From positions 248,001 to 312,000 of the forward strand of contig BSBM01000200.1 of assembly GCA_027924585.1 (NCBI GenBank): a stretch of 64,000 nucleotides of DNA, written 5' to 3'. Numbering within the stretch: the first letter of the stretch is position 1; every line of letters starts with the position of its first letter. The notes beneath the pieces were generated by a model. The model did no database searches. It was not told the DNA's origin and worked only from the letters and a program-made list of their open reading frames with translations. The DNA is from Larix kaempferi (taxonomy: Eukaryota > Streptophyta > Pinopsida > Pinales > Pinaceae). Below, one piece after another: positions 14,801 through 28,029 of the stretch. A program made the translations under genes and the position numbers.

Positions 14801-15424
14801 CCGGAAATAAGAAAAGCTTATTTCCCGCTTTTTTCAAAATCACAGCTTCTAGAAGGTTTACATGGTTTGTTAAAAAACACGAGTTTTTAGAAAATGTGTT
14901 TTATTTCATAAATGGAATCAAGAAAGTATGCACATTCTACGTCATAACGACTTTCTATAGTTTGCGCATGCGTCCGGAAATAAGAAAAGCTTACTTCCAC
15001 CTTTTTTTAAAATCACAGCTTCTAGAAGGTTTACATGATTTCTTAAAAAACACGAGTTTTTAGAAAATGTGTTTTATTTCATAAATGGAATCAACAAAGT
15101 ATGCACATTCTACGTCACAACGACTTTCTATAGTTTGCGTATTCGACCGGAAATAAGAAAAGCTTACTTCCACAGTTTTTTAAAATCACAGCTTCTAGAA
15201 TGTTTACATGATTTCGTAAAAAACACGAGTTTGTAGAAAATGTGTTTTATTTCATAAATGGAATCTACAAAGTACGGACATTCTTCGTCATAACGACTTT
15301 CTATAGTTTGCACATGCGTTCGGAAATAAGAAAAGCTTACTTCCCCCGTTTTTTAAAATCACAACTTCTAGAAGGTTTACATGATTTGTTAAAAACCACG
15401 AGTTTTTAGAAAATGTGTTTTATT

Positions 15425-17846
15425 GCATAAATGGAATCAACAAAGTATGCACATTCTACGTCATAACGACTTTCTATAGTTTGCGCATGCGTCCGGAAAT
15501 AAGAAAAGCTTACTTCCACCGTTTTTTAAAATCACAGCTTCTAGAAGGTTTACATGATTTCGTAAAAAACACGAGTTTTTTGAAAATGTGTTTTATTTCA
15601 TAAATGGAATCTACAAAGTATGCACATTCTATGTCATAACGATTTTCTATAGTTTGCGCATGCGCCCGGAAATAAGAAAAGCTTGCTTCCACCGTTTTTT
15701 AAAATCTCAGTTTCTAGAAGGTTTACATGATTTCGTAAAAAACACGAGTTTTTAGAAAATGTGTTTTATTTCATAAATGGAATCTACAAAGTATGCACAT
15801 TCTACGTCATAACGAATTTCTATAGTTTGTGCATGCGGACGGAAATAAGAAAAGCTTACTTCCCCCGTTTTTTAAAATCACAGCTTCTAGAAGTTTTACA
15901 TGATTTCTTAAAAAACACGAGTTTTTAGAAAATGTGTTTTATTTCATAAATGGAATCAACAAAGTATGCACATTCTACATCATAACGACTTTCTATAGTT
16001 TGCGCATGCGTTTGGAAATAAGAAAAGCTTACTTCCCCCGTTTTTTAAAATCACAGCTTCTAGAAGGTTTACATGATTTCTAAAAAAACACGAGTTTTTA
16101 GAAAATTTGTTTTATTTCATAAATGGAATCAACAAAGTATGGACATTTTACGTCATAACGACTTTCTATAGTTTGCGCATGCGTCCAGAAATAAGAAAAG
16201 CTTACTTCCACCATTTTTTAAAATCACAGCTTCTAGAAGGTTTACATGATTTCTTAAAAAACACTAGTTTTTAGAAAATGTGTTTTATTTCATAAATGGA
16301 ATCAACAAAGTATGCACATTCTACGTCATAACGACTTTCTATAGTTTGCGCATTCGTCCGGAAATAAGAAAAGCTTACTTCCAGCGTTTTTTAAAATCAC
16401 AGCTTCTAGAAGGTTTACATGATTTCGTAAAAAACACGAGTTTTTAGAAAATGTGTTTTATTTCATAAATGGAATCTACAAAGTATGCACATTCTACGTC
16501 ATAACGACTTTCTATAGTTTGCGCATGCATCCGGTAATAAGAAAAGCTTACTTCCCCCGTTTTTTAAAATCACAGCTTCTAGAAGGTTTACATGATTTCT
16601 TAAAAAACACGAGTTTTTAGAAAATGTGTTTTATTTCATAAATGGAATCAACAAAGTATGCACATTCTACGTCATAACGACTTTCTATAGTTTGCGCATG
16701 CGTCCGGAAATAAGAAAAGCTTACTTCCACCGTTTTTTAAAATCACAGCTTCTAGAAGGTTTACATGATTTCGTAAAAAACACGAGTTTTTTGAAAATGT
16801 GTTTTATTTCATAAATGGAATCTACAAAGTATGCACATTCTATGTCATAACGATTTTCTATAGTTTGCGCATGCGCCCGGAAATAAGAAAAGCTTGCTTC
16901 CACCGTTTTTTAAAATCTCAGTTTCTAGAAGGTTTACATGATTTCGTAAAAAACACGAGTTTTTAGAAAATGTGTTTTATTTCATAAATGGAATCTACAA
17001 AGTATGCACATTCTACGTCATAACGAATTTCTATAGTTTGTGCATGCGGACGGAAATAAGAAAAGCTTACTTCCCCCGTTTTTTAAAATCACAGCTTCTA
17101 GAAGTTTTACATGATTTCTTAAAAAACACGAGTTTTTAGAAAATGTGTTTTATTTCATAAATGGAATCAACAAAGTATGCACATTCTACATCATAACGAC
17201 TTTCTATAGTTTGCGCATGCGTTTGGAAATAAGAAAAGCTTACTTCCCCCGTTTTTTAAAATCACAGCTTCTAGAAGGTTTACATGATTTCTAAAAAAAC
17301 ACGAGTTTTTAGAAAATTTGTTTTATTTCATAAATGGAATCAACAAAGTATGGACATTTTACGTCATAACGACTTTCTATAGTTTGCGCATGCGTCCAGA
17401 AATAAGAAAAGCTTACTTCCACCATTTTTTAAAATCACAGCTTCTAGAAGGTTTACATGATTTCTTAAAAAACACTAGTTTTTAGAAAATGTGTTTTATT
17501 TCATAAATGGAATCAACAAAGTATGCACATTCTACGTCATAACGACTTTCTATAGTTTGCGCATTCGTCCGGAAATAAGAAAAGCTTACTTCCAGCGTTT
17601 TTTAAAATCACAGCTTCTAGAAGGTTTACATGATTTCGTAAAAAACACGAGTTTTTAGAAAATGTGTTTTATTTCATAAATGGAATCTACAAAGTATGCA
17701 CATTCTACGTCATAACGACTTTCTATAGTTTGCGCATGCATCCGGTAATAAGAAAAGCTTACTTCCCCCGTTTTTTAAAATCACAGCTTCTAGAAGGTTT
17801 ACATGATTTCTTAAAAAACACGAGTTTTTAGAAAATGTGTTTTATT
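15425..17846 (+). repeat. 7-monomer higher-order duplication (1,211 bp period)
   Basis: Two nearly identical tandem copies, 15425-16635 and 16636-17846, at an offset of exactly 1,211 (7 x 173). Shared private variants include GGACATTTTACG (about 16140 and 17351), GCATCCGGTAATAAG (about 16528 and 17739) and GAAGTTTTACATG (about 15891 and 17102). A third copy appears to begin at 17847 and is interrupted by the retroelement at 17937. The very low divergence makes this one of the most recent duplications in the window. Confidence 0.9.
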
Positions 17847-17931
17847 TCATAAATGGAATCAACAAAGTATGCACATTCTACGTCATAACGACTTTCTATA
17901 GTTTGCGCATGCGTCCGGAAATAAGAAAAGC

Positions 17932-17936
17932 TTACT
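17932..17936. repeat. Left target-site duplication TTACT
   Basis: TTACT immediately precedes the TGTAGTGC end of the inserted element and is repeated directly after its other end at 20680-20684. It corresponds to monomer positions 102-106. Confidence 0.93.
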
Positions 17937-20679
17937 TGTAGTGCTCTGGTTTTTACAGCATAGCACTAAGTAAATTTCGAAGTTAATTTCCTATGTATTA
18001 ATTCATTCAGGTATGTGTGAGTAACTGACATATCAATATTTCTATGCTTTTAAATTTCTATACTTTTAAATGATGTTTAGCATACCGATAATCATACATT
18101 CGTATTTAAAAGAATAACTAAGATATCAATATTTCCCTTCAACTATTTGTGGTTTCCGCATAAGAATATGTTCACTGTAAAAAAAATCAGTAAGAAGGTC
18201 TCAAAGTACGTTTCCACATAATAATTATATAAAATAAATAATCAAGGAAATTACCTGATGCTGATGCTAACCGTAGGTTGTAGCAGGTTGTATATCCTCT
18301 TAGTCAGCCAAAATGAAGTGTCCACCCTACCGACCAGCTATTATCTTGCTGGCCCTTGGAAATCAAAGGATTTCCAAGCCCCCGAGCCCACAATCTGATA
18401 ATCCCGAGAGCAGTCTTCCCTTAAGTTCTCCCAACTTTTCTGTTCTCAACCTCCTTTCTGTTCCCAAAACCTTTCTCTCCACTTCCATCTATCCCCCCTT
18501 ACCTTCAACTCTCTCCCCCTCTATATACAGTTCCTTCCTCGAGAAGACCTTGGGTCCACCGCCCCGAACTCCCCCTCTCGAGCCCCTCAAACATTTACTC
18601 CTCCCACTAGTTCATTCATACACGTTTCTTTATAAAAATATATTTTTCACACTCAATGTACCTAATAATTAATTACTCTCATGGTAAATTCATTTGATTT
18701 TGATTGAAGGTCGTAAGAATTTATTACGGTGGGAATTATTACCCAAAGGTTATCCATTCGGGACAAGCTTCATTAATTACAAGTCTATTCGCCATCCTTG
18801 GTATTTAATGTTTTTAATGTAATTAATAAAATATTATATAATTAGTTGACCCTTTTCAACTTGGACATGATGTGTCTTAATGGTCTACCTCATCCGTCGA
18901 GATCACTTATCTTGAGATTTAAATTCCAAGATTAATATTGACTAATTAAATAACCATTTTCCATCACATCACATCCATTCAAGAATCGTTATCCTATTTT
19001 TTTGCTTAGTAATGGAAAAAATCACACTTTAATCATTTATTTACCTATATTGCAATTGTTATGACATGGGTAGTAATATTGTTAAAATAACATTAATTAA
19101 GTAATAATATTAATCAAATCACCACAAGGAAATAATAAATGGTGAATTTAATAAAGATGAATTTTAAATCATTTGTTTATCACATGAGTACCCTAACATC
19201 TACATAGTATCGTCGTTCTTCTAAACAAAGCACCCTTAAGGGCTTAAACAATCTTACTAATTAATTAGACAGTACCATTACCTTATTTACAACAATTCTC
19301 AGACGATAATGTTAACTAATGACACTTGTCTCAATTGTATATCACAATGTTTACCAATGAGTAATACATAGCTTAATTGACTTGTTTTACACATCTTAAA
19401 TAACTTTATATTCATTATCTGAATTCGGTCAATGCATGATTAACCTGATTACTTATGACAACTTATACATTTATTCAATATGTTAAATGTTTGTATATCG
19501 ATACTAGTGTACATGTGCAAGGTGTGCATGTGTGGCCAGCGCATGCACAGATCATAAATGTACTATAGACAAACCCCATCCCGCCTATGCATACCTGCTA
19601 ACTAATAGTAGTATTTACCCCCATTTAGAAGAACAAACATAATATATATATAGTACAATTACTTCAACATTCTCAGTTATTTAACAGTTAGTTCTTTACG
19701 ATTTCACATCATTATCTTTATCTTTACATTAGTTTAATCAATCATGTACAAGGAAGGGTACCTACTACCACTAACTCGGAATCAAGGAATACTAAACCCT
19801 CAACAGTACTAACTAACACATCCTCCCATCATAACCTACGTCCAGCATCCTCCCTATCCTTCCTCTGCTAGTACAAAAGTGGATGTCGGACTCACTGATC
19901 TGACCACATAGAACTTGAGAGTGATAGCGTCGGCTGAACAGCGGACCTATCCTCCCCTAGCAGGCATCCGACCATCGTCATCACAACAACATGGGGAGCG
20001 TGTCTCAGCATGGCCCTCCCACAACCTCGGGTCTCATGGAAACATAGGGTGGGAAACACATCCATCCCTCTCAACATACTGGGCCTACGCCCTTATCAAC
20101 TCATACTCTGCTGCTATCGGGATTATCAGTTTGTGTTATCGTATCATCATTTTGGCTGCTAAGGTTTACTGTATGAACATGTTTTTCCTTTCCAATATAT
20201 ATCAGATCAAGTAACTGGCTATCCCATAGCCCTTGTGTTTTGTAGGTTAGTATTTTGCAAAATACAAATTTATAGAAAGCATTTCCCATTGATCGCCAAT
20301 TGATCCATGCTATCAAAAAAACATTTTATTTCATGCAACCTTTTTAGCTCATCATAGATGCGTATGACATATAACACTTCAATCATTCATATAAGAAGAT
20401 GGTATCCACGTACCGAATCATATATTTCACATTTCATTAATGAAAACATATAAACATATACTGTAATCGTAAAATAACGAAATCATATGATAATCATGAC
20501 ATTATAACCGCATAACATAGTAACATCATAATCATGGTGAAATCATAAAATAGAGTAACATCATGTAATGAGGTCCAATATAGTTTACTCAGTCGAGCTG
20601 AGTTCAACAGAATATATAAGAAATAAAGTATGGTGTGTCTAACTAATAAATATGCCGAATCAAAAATATGGGCATTACA
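17937..20679 (-). mobile_element. Probable solo LTR (2,743 bp) inserted in the satellite
   Basis: This is a non-satellite segment with ends TGTAGTGCTC and GGGCATTACA, an imperfect terminal inversion with TG...CA termini. It is flanked by a perfect 5-bp duplication TTACT. Joining the flanks restores a normal monomer. There is no internal second copy of either end and no recognisable gag, pol or integrase, so a solo LTR is the simplest reading. The size suits a long-LTR Ty3/gypsy element, but this is inference. Minus orientation is weakly favoured: read that way it starts TGTAATGCCC, and a TATATAGA motif is followed by a purine-rich stretch. A pyrimidine-rich zone lies at about 18410-18600. The frames at 18313-18672 (Pro/Ser-rich), 19892-20077 and 19915-20214 show no motif and are not called genes. 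A non-autonomous element remains possible. Confidence 0.82.
18530..18537 (-). promoter_or_regulatory. Candidate TATA motif inside the solo LTR
   Basis: The plus strand reads TCTATATA, so the minus strand has TATATAGA followed by a purine-rich leader. It lies about 2.1 kb from the putative LTR start at 20679 and 0.6 kb from its end, a plausible U3/R position for a long LTR. The only support is the motif and its placement. Confidence 0.25.
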
Positions 20680-20684
20680 TTACT
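20680..20684. repeat. Right target-site duplication TTACT
   Basis: Second copy of the 5-bp duplication flanking the solo LTR. The satellite resumes in the same monomer phase directly after it. The resumed array carries private variants of the array at about 14130 onward (for example CAGCTTGTAGAAGG and CAAATTCTACGTC). Confidence 0.93.
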
Positions 20685-22389
20685 TCCACCATTTTTTAAA
20701 ATCACAGCTTGTAGAAGGTTTACATGATTTCGTAAAAAACACGAGTTTTTAGAAAATGTGTTTTATTTCATAAATGGAATCTACAAAGTATGCAAATTCT
20801 ACGTCATAACGACTTTCTATAGTTTGTGCATGGATCCGGAAATAAGAAAATCTTACTTCCCCCTTTTTTCAAAATCACAGCTTTTAGAAGGTTTACATGA
20901 TTTCTTAAAAAACACGAGTTTTTATAAAATGTGTTTTATTTCATAAATGGAATCAACAAAGTATGAACATTCTACGTCATAAAGACTTTCTATAGTTTGC
21001 GCATGCGTCCGGAAATAAGAAAAGCTTACTTCCACCGTTTTTTAAAATCACAGCTTCTAGAAGGTTTACATGATTTCTTAAAAAACACGAGTTTTTAGAA
21101 AATGTGTTTTATTTCATAATGGAATCAACAAAGTATGCACATTCTACGTCATAACGACTTTCTATAGTTTGCGTATTCGACCGGAAATAAGAAAAGCTTA
21201 CTTCCACAGTTTTTTAAAATCACAGCTTCTAGAATGTTTACATGATTTCGTAAAAAACCCGAGTTTTTAGAAAATGTGTTTTATTTCATAAATGGAATCT
21301 ACAAAGTATGCACATTCTTCGTCATAACGACTTTCTATAGTTTGCGCATGCGTTTGGAAATAAGAAAAGCTTACTTCCCCCACTTTTTAAAATCACAGCT
21401 TCTAGAAGGTTTACATGATTTCCTAAAAAACACGAGTTTTTAGAAAATGTGTTTTATTTCATAAATGGAATCAACAAAGTATGCACATTCTACGTCATAA
21501 CGACTTTCTATAGTTTGCACATGCGTCCGGAAATAAGAAAATCTTACTTCCACCGTTTTTTAAAATCACAGCTTCTAGAAGGTTTAAATGATTTCGTAAA
21601 AAACACGAGTTTTTAGAAAATGTGTTTTATTTCATAAATGGAATCTACAAAGTATGCACATTCTATGTCATAACGATTTTATATAGTTTGCCCATGCGTC
21701 CGGAAATAAGAAAAGCTTACTTCCCCTGTTTTTTAAAATCACAGCTTCTAGAAGGTTTACATGATTTCTTAAAAAACATGAGTTTTTAGAAAATGTGTTC
21801 TATTTCATCAATGGAATCAACAAAGTATGCACATTCTACATCATAACGACTTTCTATTGTTTGCGCATGCGTTTGGAAATAAAAAAAGCTTACTTCCCAC
21901 GTTTTTCAAAATCACAGCTTCTAGAAGGTTTACATGATTTCTTAAAAAACACGAGCTTTTAGAAAATGTGTTTTATTTCATAAATGGAATCAACAAATTA
22001 TGCACATTCTACGTCATAACGACTTTCTATAGTTTGCGCATGCGTCCGGAAATAAGAAAAGCTTACTTCCCCCGTTTTTTAAAATCACAGCTTCTAGAAG
22101 GTTTACATGATTTCGTAAAAAACACGAGTTTTTAGAAAATGTGTTTTATGAAATAAATGGAATCAACAAAGTATGCACATTCTACGTCATAACGTCTTTC
22201 TATAGTTTGCGCATGTGTCCGGAAATAAGAAAAGCTTACTTCCACTATTTTTTAAAATCACAGCTTCTAGAAGGTTTACATGATTTCGTAAAAAACACGA
22301 GTTTTTAGAAAATGTGTTTTATTTCATAAATGGAATTTACAAAGTATGCACATTCTACGTCATAACGACTTTCTATAGTTTGCGCATGC

Positions 22390-25300
22390 GTCCGGAAATA
22401 AGAAAAGCTTACTTCCCCCGTTTTTTAAAATCACAGCTTCTAGAAGGTTTACATGATTTCTTAAAAAACACGAGCTTTTAGAAAATGTGTTTTATTTCAT
22501 AAATGGAATCAACAAAGTATGCACATTCTACGTCATAACGACTTTCTATAGTTTGCGCATGCGTTTGGAAATAAGAAAAGCTTACTTCCCCCATTTTTTA
22601 AGATCACAGCTTATAGAAGGTTTACATGATTTCTTAAAAAACATGAGCTTTTAGAAAATGTGTTTTATTTCATAAATGGAATCAACAAAATATGCACATT
22701 CTACATCATAACGACTTTCTATAGTTTGAACATGCGTCCGGAAATAAGAAAAGCTTACTTCCACCGTTTTTTAAAATCACAGCTTCTAGAAGGTTTAAAT
22801 GACTTCTGAAAAAACACGAGTTTTTAGAAAATGTGTTTTATTTCATAAATGGAATCAACAAAGTATGCACATTCTACGTCATAACGACTTTCTACAGTTT
22901 GCGCATTCGTCCGTAAATAAGAAAAGCTTACTTCCACCATTTTTTAAAATCACGGATTCGAGAAGTTTTACATGATTTCTTAAAAAACACGAGTTTTTAG
23001 AAAATGTGTTTTATTTCATAAATGGAATCTACAAAGTATGCACATTCTACGTCATAATGACTTTCTATAGTTTGCGCATGCGTCCGCAAATAAGAAAATC
23101 TTACCTCCACCGTTTTTTAAAATCACAGCTTCTAGAAGGTTTACATGATTTCGTAAAAAACACGAGTTTTTAGAAAATGTATTTTATTTCATAAATGGAA
23201 TCTACAAAGTATGCACATTCTATGTCATAACGACTTTCCATAGTGTGCGCATTCGTCCGGAAATAAGAAAAGCTTACTTCCACTGTTTTTTAAAATCACA
23301 GCTTCTAGAAGGTTTACATGATTTCGTAAAAAACACGAGTTTTTAGAAAATGTGTTTTATTTCATAAATGGAATCTACAAAGTATTCACATTCTACGTCA
23401 TAACGACTTTCTATAGTTTGCGCATGCGTCCGGAAATAAGAAAAGCTTACTTCCCCCGTTTTTTAAAATCACAGCTTCTAGAAGGTTTACATAATTTCTT
23501 AAAAAACACGAGCTTTTAGAAAATGTGTTTTATTTCATAAATGGAATCAACAAAGTATGCACATTCTACGTCATAACGACTTTCTATAGTTTGTGCATGC
23601 GTTTGGAAATAAGAAAAGCTTACTTCCCCCGTTTTTTAAAATCACAGCTTCTAGAAGGTTTACATGATTTCTTAAAAAACATGAGTTTTTAGAAAATGTG
23701 TTTTATTTCATCAATGGAATCAGCAAAGTATGCACATTCTACGTCATAACGACTTTCTATAGTTTGAACATGCGTCCGAAAATAAGAAAAGCTTACTTCC
23801 ACCGTTTTTCAAAATCACAGCTTCTAGAAGGTTTAAATGACTTCTGAAAAAACACGAGTTTTTAGAAAATGCGTTTTATTTCATAAATGGAATCAACAAA
23901 GTATGCACATTCTACGTCATAGCGACTTTCTACAGTTTGCACATTCGTCCATAAATAATAAAAGCTTGCTTCCACCATTTTTTAAAATCACGGATTCTAG
24001 AAGGTTTACATGATTTCTTAAAAAACACGAGTTTTTAGAAAATGTGTTTTATTTCATAAATGGAATCAACAAAGTATGCACATTCTACGTTATAGCGACT
24101 TTCTATAGTTTGTGCATACGTTTGGAAATAATAAAAGCTTACTTCCCCCGTTTTTTAAAATCACAGCTTCTAGAAGGTTTACATTATTTCTTAAAAAACA
24201 CGAGTTTTTAGAAAATGTGTTTTATTTCATAAATGGAATCAACAAAGTATGCACATTCTATGTCATAGCGACTTTCTATAGTTTGGGCATGCGTTTGGAA
24301 ATAAGAAAAGCTTACTTCCACCGTTTTTTAAAATCACAGCTTCTAGAAGGTTTACATGATTTCTTAAAAAACACGAGTTTTTAGAAAATGTGTTTTATTT
24401 CATAACTGGAATCTACAAAGTATGCACATTCTACGTCATAACGACTTTCTATAGTTTGCGCATGCGTCCGGAAATAAGAAAAGCTTACTTCCCCCGTTTT
24501 TTAAAATCACAGCTTCTAGAAGGTTTACATGATTTCTTAAAAAACACGAGTTTTTAGAAAATGTGTTTTATTTCATAAATGGAATCAACAAAGTATGCAC
24601 ATTGTACGTCATAACGAATTTCTATAGTTTGCGCATTCGTCCGGAAATAAGAAAAGCTTACTTCCACCGTTTTTTAAAATCACAGCGTCTAGAAGGTTTA
24701 CATGAGTTCGTAAAAAACACGAGTTTTTAGAAAATGTGTTTTATTTCATAAATGGAATCTACAAAGTATGCACATTCTACGTCATAACAACTTTCTATAG
24801 TTTGCGCGTGCGTCCGGAAATAAGAAAAGCTTACTTCCACCGTTTTTTAAAATCAGAGCTTCTAGAAGGTTTACATGATTTCGTAAAAAACACGAGTTTT
24901 TAGAAAATGTGTTTTATTTCATAAACGGAATCTACAAAGTATGCACATTGTACGTCATAACGACTTTCTATAGTTTGCGCATTCGTCCGGAAATAAGAAA
25001 AGCTTACTTCCCCCGTTTTTTAAAATCACAGCTTCTAGAAGGTTTACATGATTTCTTAAAAAACACGAGTTTTTAGAAAATGTGTTTTATTTCATAAATG
25101 TAATCAACAAAGTATACACATTCTACGTCATAACGACTTTCTATAGTTTGCGCATGCGTCCTGAAATAAGAAAAGCTTACTTCCACCGTTTTTTAAAATA
25201 ACAGTTTCTAGAAGGTTTACATGATTTCTTAAAAACCATGAGTTTTAAGAAAATGTGTTTTATTTCATAAATGGAATCAACAAAGTATACACATTCTACG

Positions 25301-26230
25301 TCATAACGACTTTCTATAGTTTGCGCATTCGTCCGGAAATAAGAAAAGCTTACTTCCACCGTTTTTTAAAATCACGGCTTCTAGAAGGTTTACATGATTT
25401 CTTAAAAAACACGAGTTTTTAGAAAATGTGTTTTATTTCATAAATGGAATCTACAAAGTATGCACATTCTACGCCATAACGACTTTCTATAGTTCGCGCA
25501 TGCGTCCGGAAATAAGAAAAGCTTAATTCAACCGTTTTTTAAAATCACAGCTTCTAGAAGGTTTACATGATTTCGTAAAAAACACGAGTTTTTAGAAAAT
25601 GTGTTTTATTTCATAAATGGAATCAAGAAAGTATGCACATTCTAAGTCATAACGACTTTCTATAGTTTGTGCATGCGTCCGGAAATAAGAAAAGCTTACT
25701 TCCCCCGTTTTTTAAAATCACGGCTTCTAGAAGGTTTATATGATTTCATAAAAAACACGAGTTTTTAGAAAATGTGTTTTAATTCATAAATGGAATCAAC
25801 AAAGTATGCACATTCTACGTCATAACGACTTTCTATAGTTTGCGCATTCGTCCAGAAATAAGAAAAGCTTACTTCCACTTTTTTTTAAAATCACAGCGTC
25901 TAGAAGATTTACATGATTTCTTAAAAAACACGAGTTTTTAGAAAATGTGTTTTATTTCATAAATGGAATCTACAAAGTATGCACATTCTACGCCATAACG
26001 ACTTTCTATAGTTTGCGCATGCATCCGGAAATAAGAAAAGCTTACTTCCACCATTTTTTAAAATCACAGCTTCTAGAAGGTTTACATGATTTCGTAAAAA
26101 ACACGAGTTTTTTGAAAATGTGTTTTATTTTATTAATGGAATCAACAAGGTATGCACATTCTACGTCATAATGACTTTCTATAGTTTGCGCATGCGTCCG
26201 AAAATAAGAAAAGCTTACTTCCCCCGTTTT
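22390..26230 (+). repeat. Long-range duplicated block, copy 1
   Basis: Shares a series of private variants with 37104-41463: CGAGCTTTTAG (22471), TAAGATCACAGCTTATAG (about 22600), GACTTCTGAAAAAAC (22801 and 23839), TGCATACGTTTGG (about 24112) and AACCATGAGTTTTAAG (about 25236). The offset to the other copy is 14,714, then 14,541, then 15,233, so the two differ by loss of one and gain of four whole monomers. Within this copy the GACTTCTG monomer repeats at 1,038 bases (6 x 173). Confidence 0.8.
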
Positions 26231-26465
26231 TTAAAATCACAGCTTCTAGAAGGTTTACATGATTTCGTAAAAAACACGAATTTTTAGAAAATGTGTTTTA
26301 TTTCATTAATGGAATCTACAAAGTATGCACATTCTACGTCATAACGACTTTCTATAGTTTGCGCATGCGTCCGGAAATAAGAAAAGCTTACTTCCACCGT
26401 TTTTAAGAATCACAGCTTCTAGAAGGTTTACATGATTTCTTAAAAAACATGAGTTTTTAGAAAAT

Positions 26466-26867
26466 GTGTTTTATTTCATAAATGGAATAAACAAAGTATG
26501 CACATTCTACGTCATAACGACTTTCTATAGTTTGCGCATTCGTCCGGAAATAAGAAAATCTTACTTCCATCGTTTTTTAAAATCACAGCTTCTAGAAGGT
26601 TTACATGATTTAGTAAAAAAAAAACACAAGTTTTTAGAAAATGTGTTTTATTTCATAAATGGAATCTACAAAGTTTGCACATTCTACGTCCTAACGACTT
26701 TCTATAGTTTGCGCATGCATCCGGAAATAAGAAAAGCTTACTTCCACCATTTTTTAAAATCACAGCTTCTAGAAGGTTTACATGATTTCGTAAAAAACAC
26801 GAGTTTTTTGAAAATGTGTTTTATTTTATTAATGGAATCAACAAGGTATGCACATTCTACGTCATAA
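26466..26867 (+). repeat. Monomer pair with a 10-A run
   Basis: The usual A6 run after GATTTAGT is extended to ten A (26615-26624), making a 177-bp monomer. The same marker, with neighbouring TTTGCACATTC variants, recurs near 37000 and 45134. 177 is a multiple of three and the stop-bearing TAAAAAAC context changes, so a 133-codon frame opens here. This is a side effect of the indel and is not evidence for a gene. Confidence 0.75.
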
Positions 26868-28029
26868 CGACTTTCTATAGTTTGCGCATGCGTCCGAAAA
26901 TAAGAAAAGCTTACTTCCCCCGTTTTTTAAAATCACAGCTTCTAGAAGGTTTACATGATTTCGTAAAAAACACGAGTTTTTAGAAAATGTGTTTTATTTC
27001 ATTAATGGAATCTACAAAGTATGCACATTCTACGTCATAACGACTTTCTATAGTTTGCGCATGCGTCCGGAAATAAGAAAAGCTTACTTCCACCGTTTTT
27101 TAAAATCACAGCTTCTAGAAGGTTTACATGATTTCTTAAAAAACACGAGTTTTTAGAAAATGTGTTTTATTTTATTAATCGAATCAACAAAGTATGCACA
27201 TTCTACGTCATAACGACTTTCTATAGTTTGCGCATTCGTCCGGAAATAAGAAAAGCTTACTTCCTCCGTTTTTTAAAATCACAGCTTCTAGAAGGTTTAC
27301 ATGATTTGTTAAAAACCATGAGTTTTTAGAAAATGTGTTTTATTTCATAAATAGAATCAACAAAGTATACACATTCTACGTCATAACGACTTTCTATAGT
27401 TTGCGCATTCGTCCGGAAATAAGAAAAGCTTACTTCCACCGTTTTTTAAAATCACAGCTTCTAGAAGGTTTACATGATTTCTTAAAAAACAAGAGTTTTT
27501 AGAAAATGTGTTTTATTTCATAAATGGAATTTACAAAGTATGCACATTCTACGCCATAACGAATTTCTATAGTTTGCGCATGCATCCGGAAATAAGAAAA
27601 GCTTACTTCCACCATTTTTTAAAATCACAGCTTCTAGAAGGTTTACATGATTTCGTAAAAAACACGAGTTTTTAGAAAATTTGTTTTATTTCATAAATGG
27701 AATCAACAAAGTATGCACATTCTACGTCATAACGACTTTCTATAGTTTGCGCATGCGTTTGGAAATAAGAAAAGCTTACTTCCCCCGTTTTTTAAAATCA
27801 CAGCTTCTAGAAGGTTTACATGATTTCGTAAAGAACACGAGTTTTTAGAAAATGTGTTTTATTTCATAAATGGAATCAACAAAGTATGCACATTCTACGT
27901 CATAACGACTTTCTATAGTTTGCGCATGCGTCCGGAAATATGAAAAGCTTACTTCCACAGTTTTTTAAAATCACAGCTTCTAGAAGGTTTACATGATTTC
28001 TTAAAAAACACGAGTTTTTAGAAAATGTG

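Larger units (their letters stand above)
1..17936 (+). repeat. 173-bp satellite array, block 1
   Basis: About 104 head-to-tail copies of a 173-bp monomer. The phase marker GAAAATGTG recurs at 38, 211, 384, 557, 730 and 903, exactly 173 bases apart. The array enters from the left edge and runs to a retroelement insertion at 17937. Copies differ mostly by scattered substitutions, with occasional 1-base indels in A-runs. No monomer is inverted. Length and organisation fit a plant centromeric or pericentromeric satellite, which is an inference because no kinetochore data are available here. Open frames inside are short because 173 is not a multiple of three and most monomers carry in-frame stops, so no gene is called. 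Confidence 0.97.

Noticed and set aside
1-17936. CRISPR-like regular repeats
   Set aside because: The 173-bp units are directly adjacent with no unique spacers, and the setting is a plant nuclear satellite.
18313-18672. 119-codon Pro/Ser-rich frame inside the solo LTR
   Set aside because: Lies in a pyrimidine-rich LTR segment, with composition-driven residues and no motif or homologue that I recognise.
26466-26867. 133-codon frame
   Set aside because: Opened by a 10-A run that makes a 177-bp monomer; not conserved as a frame elsewhere.
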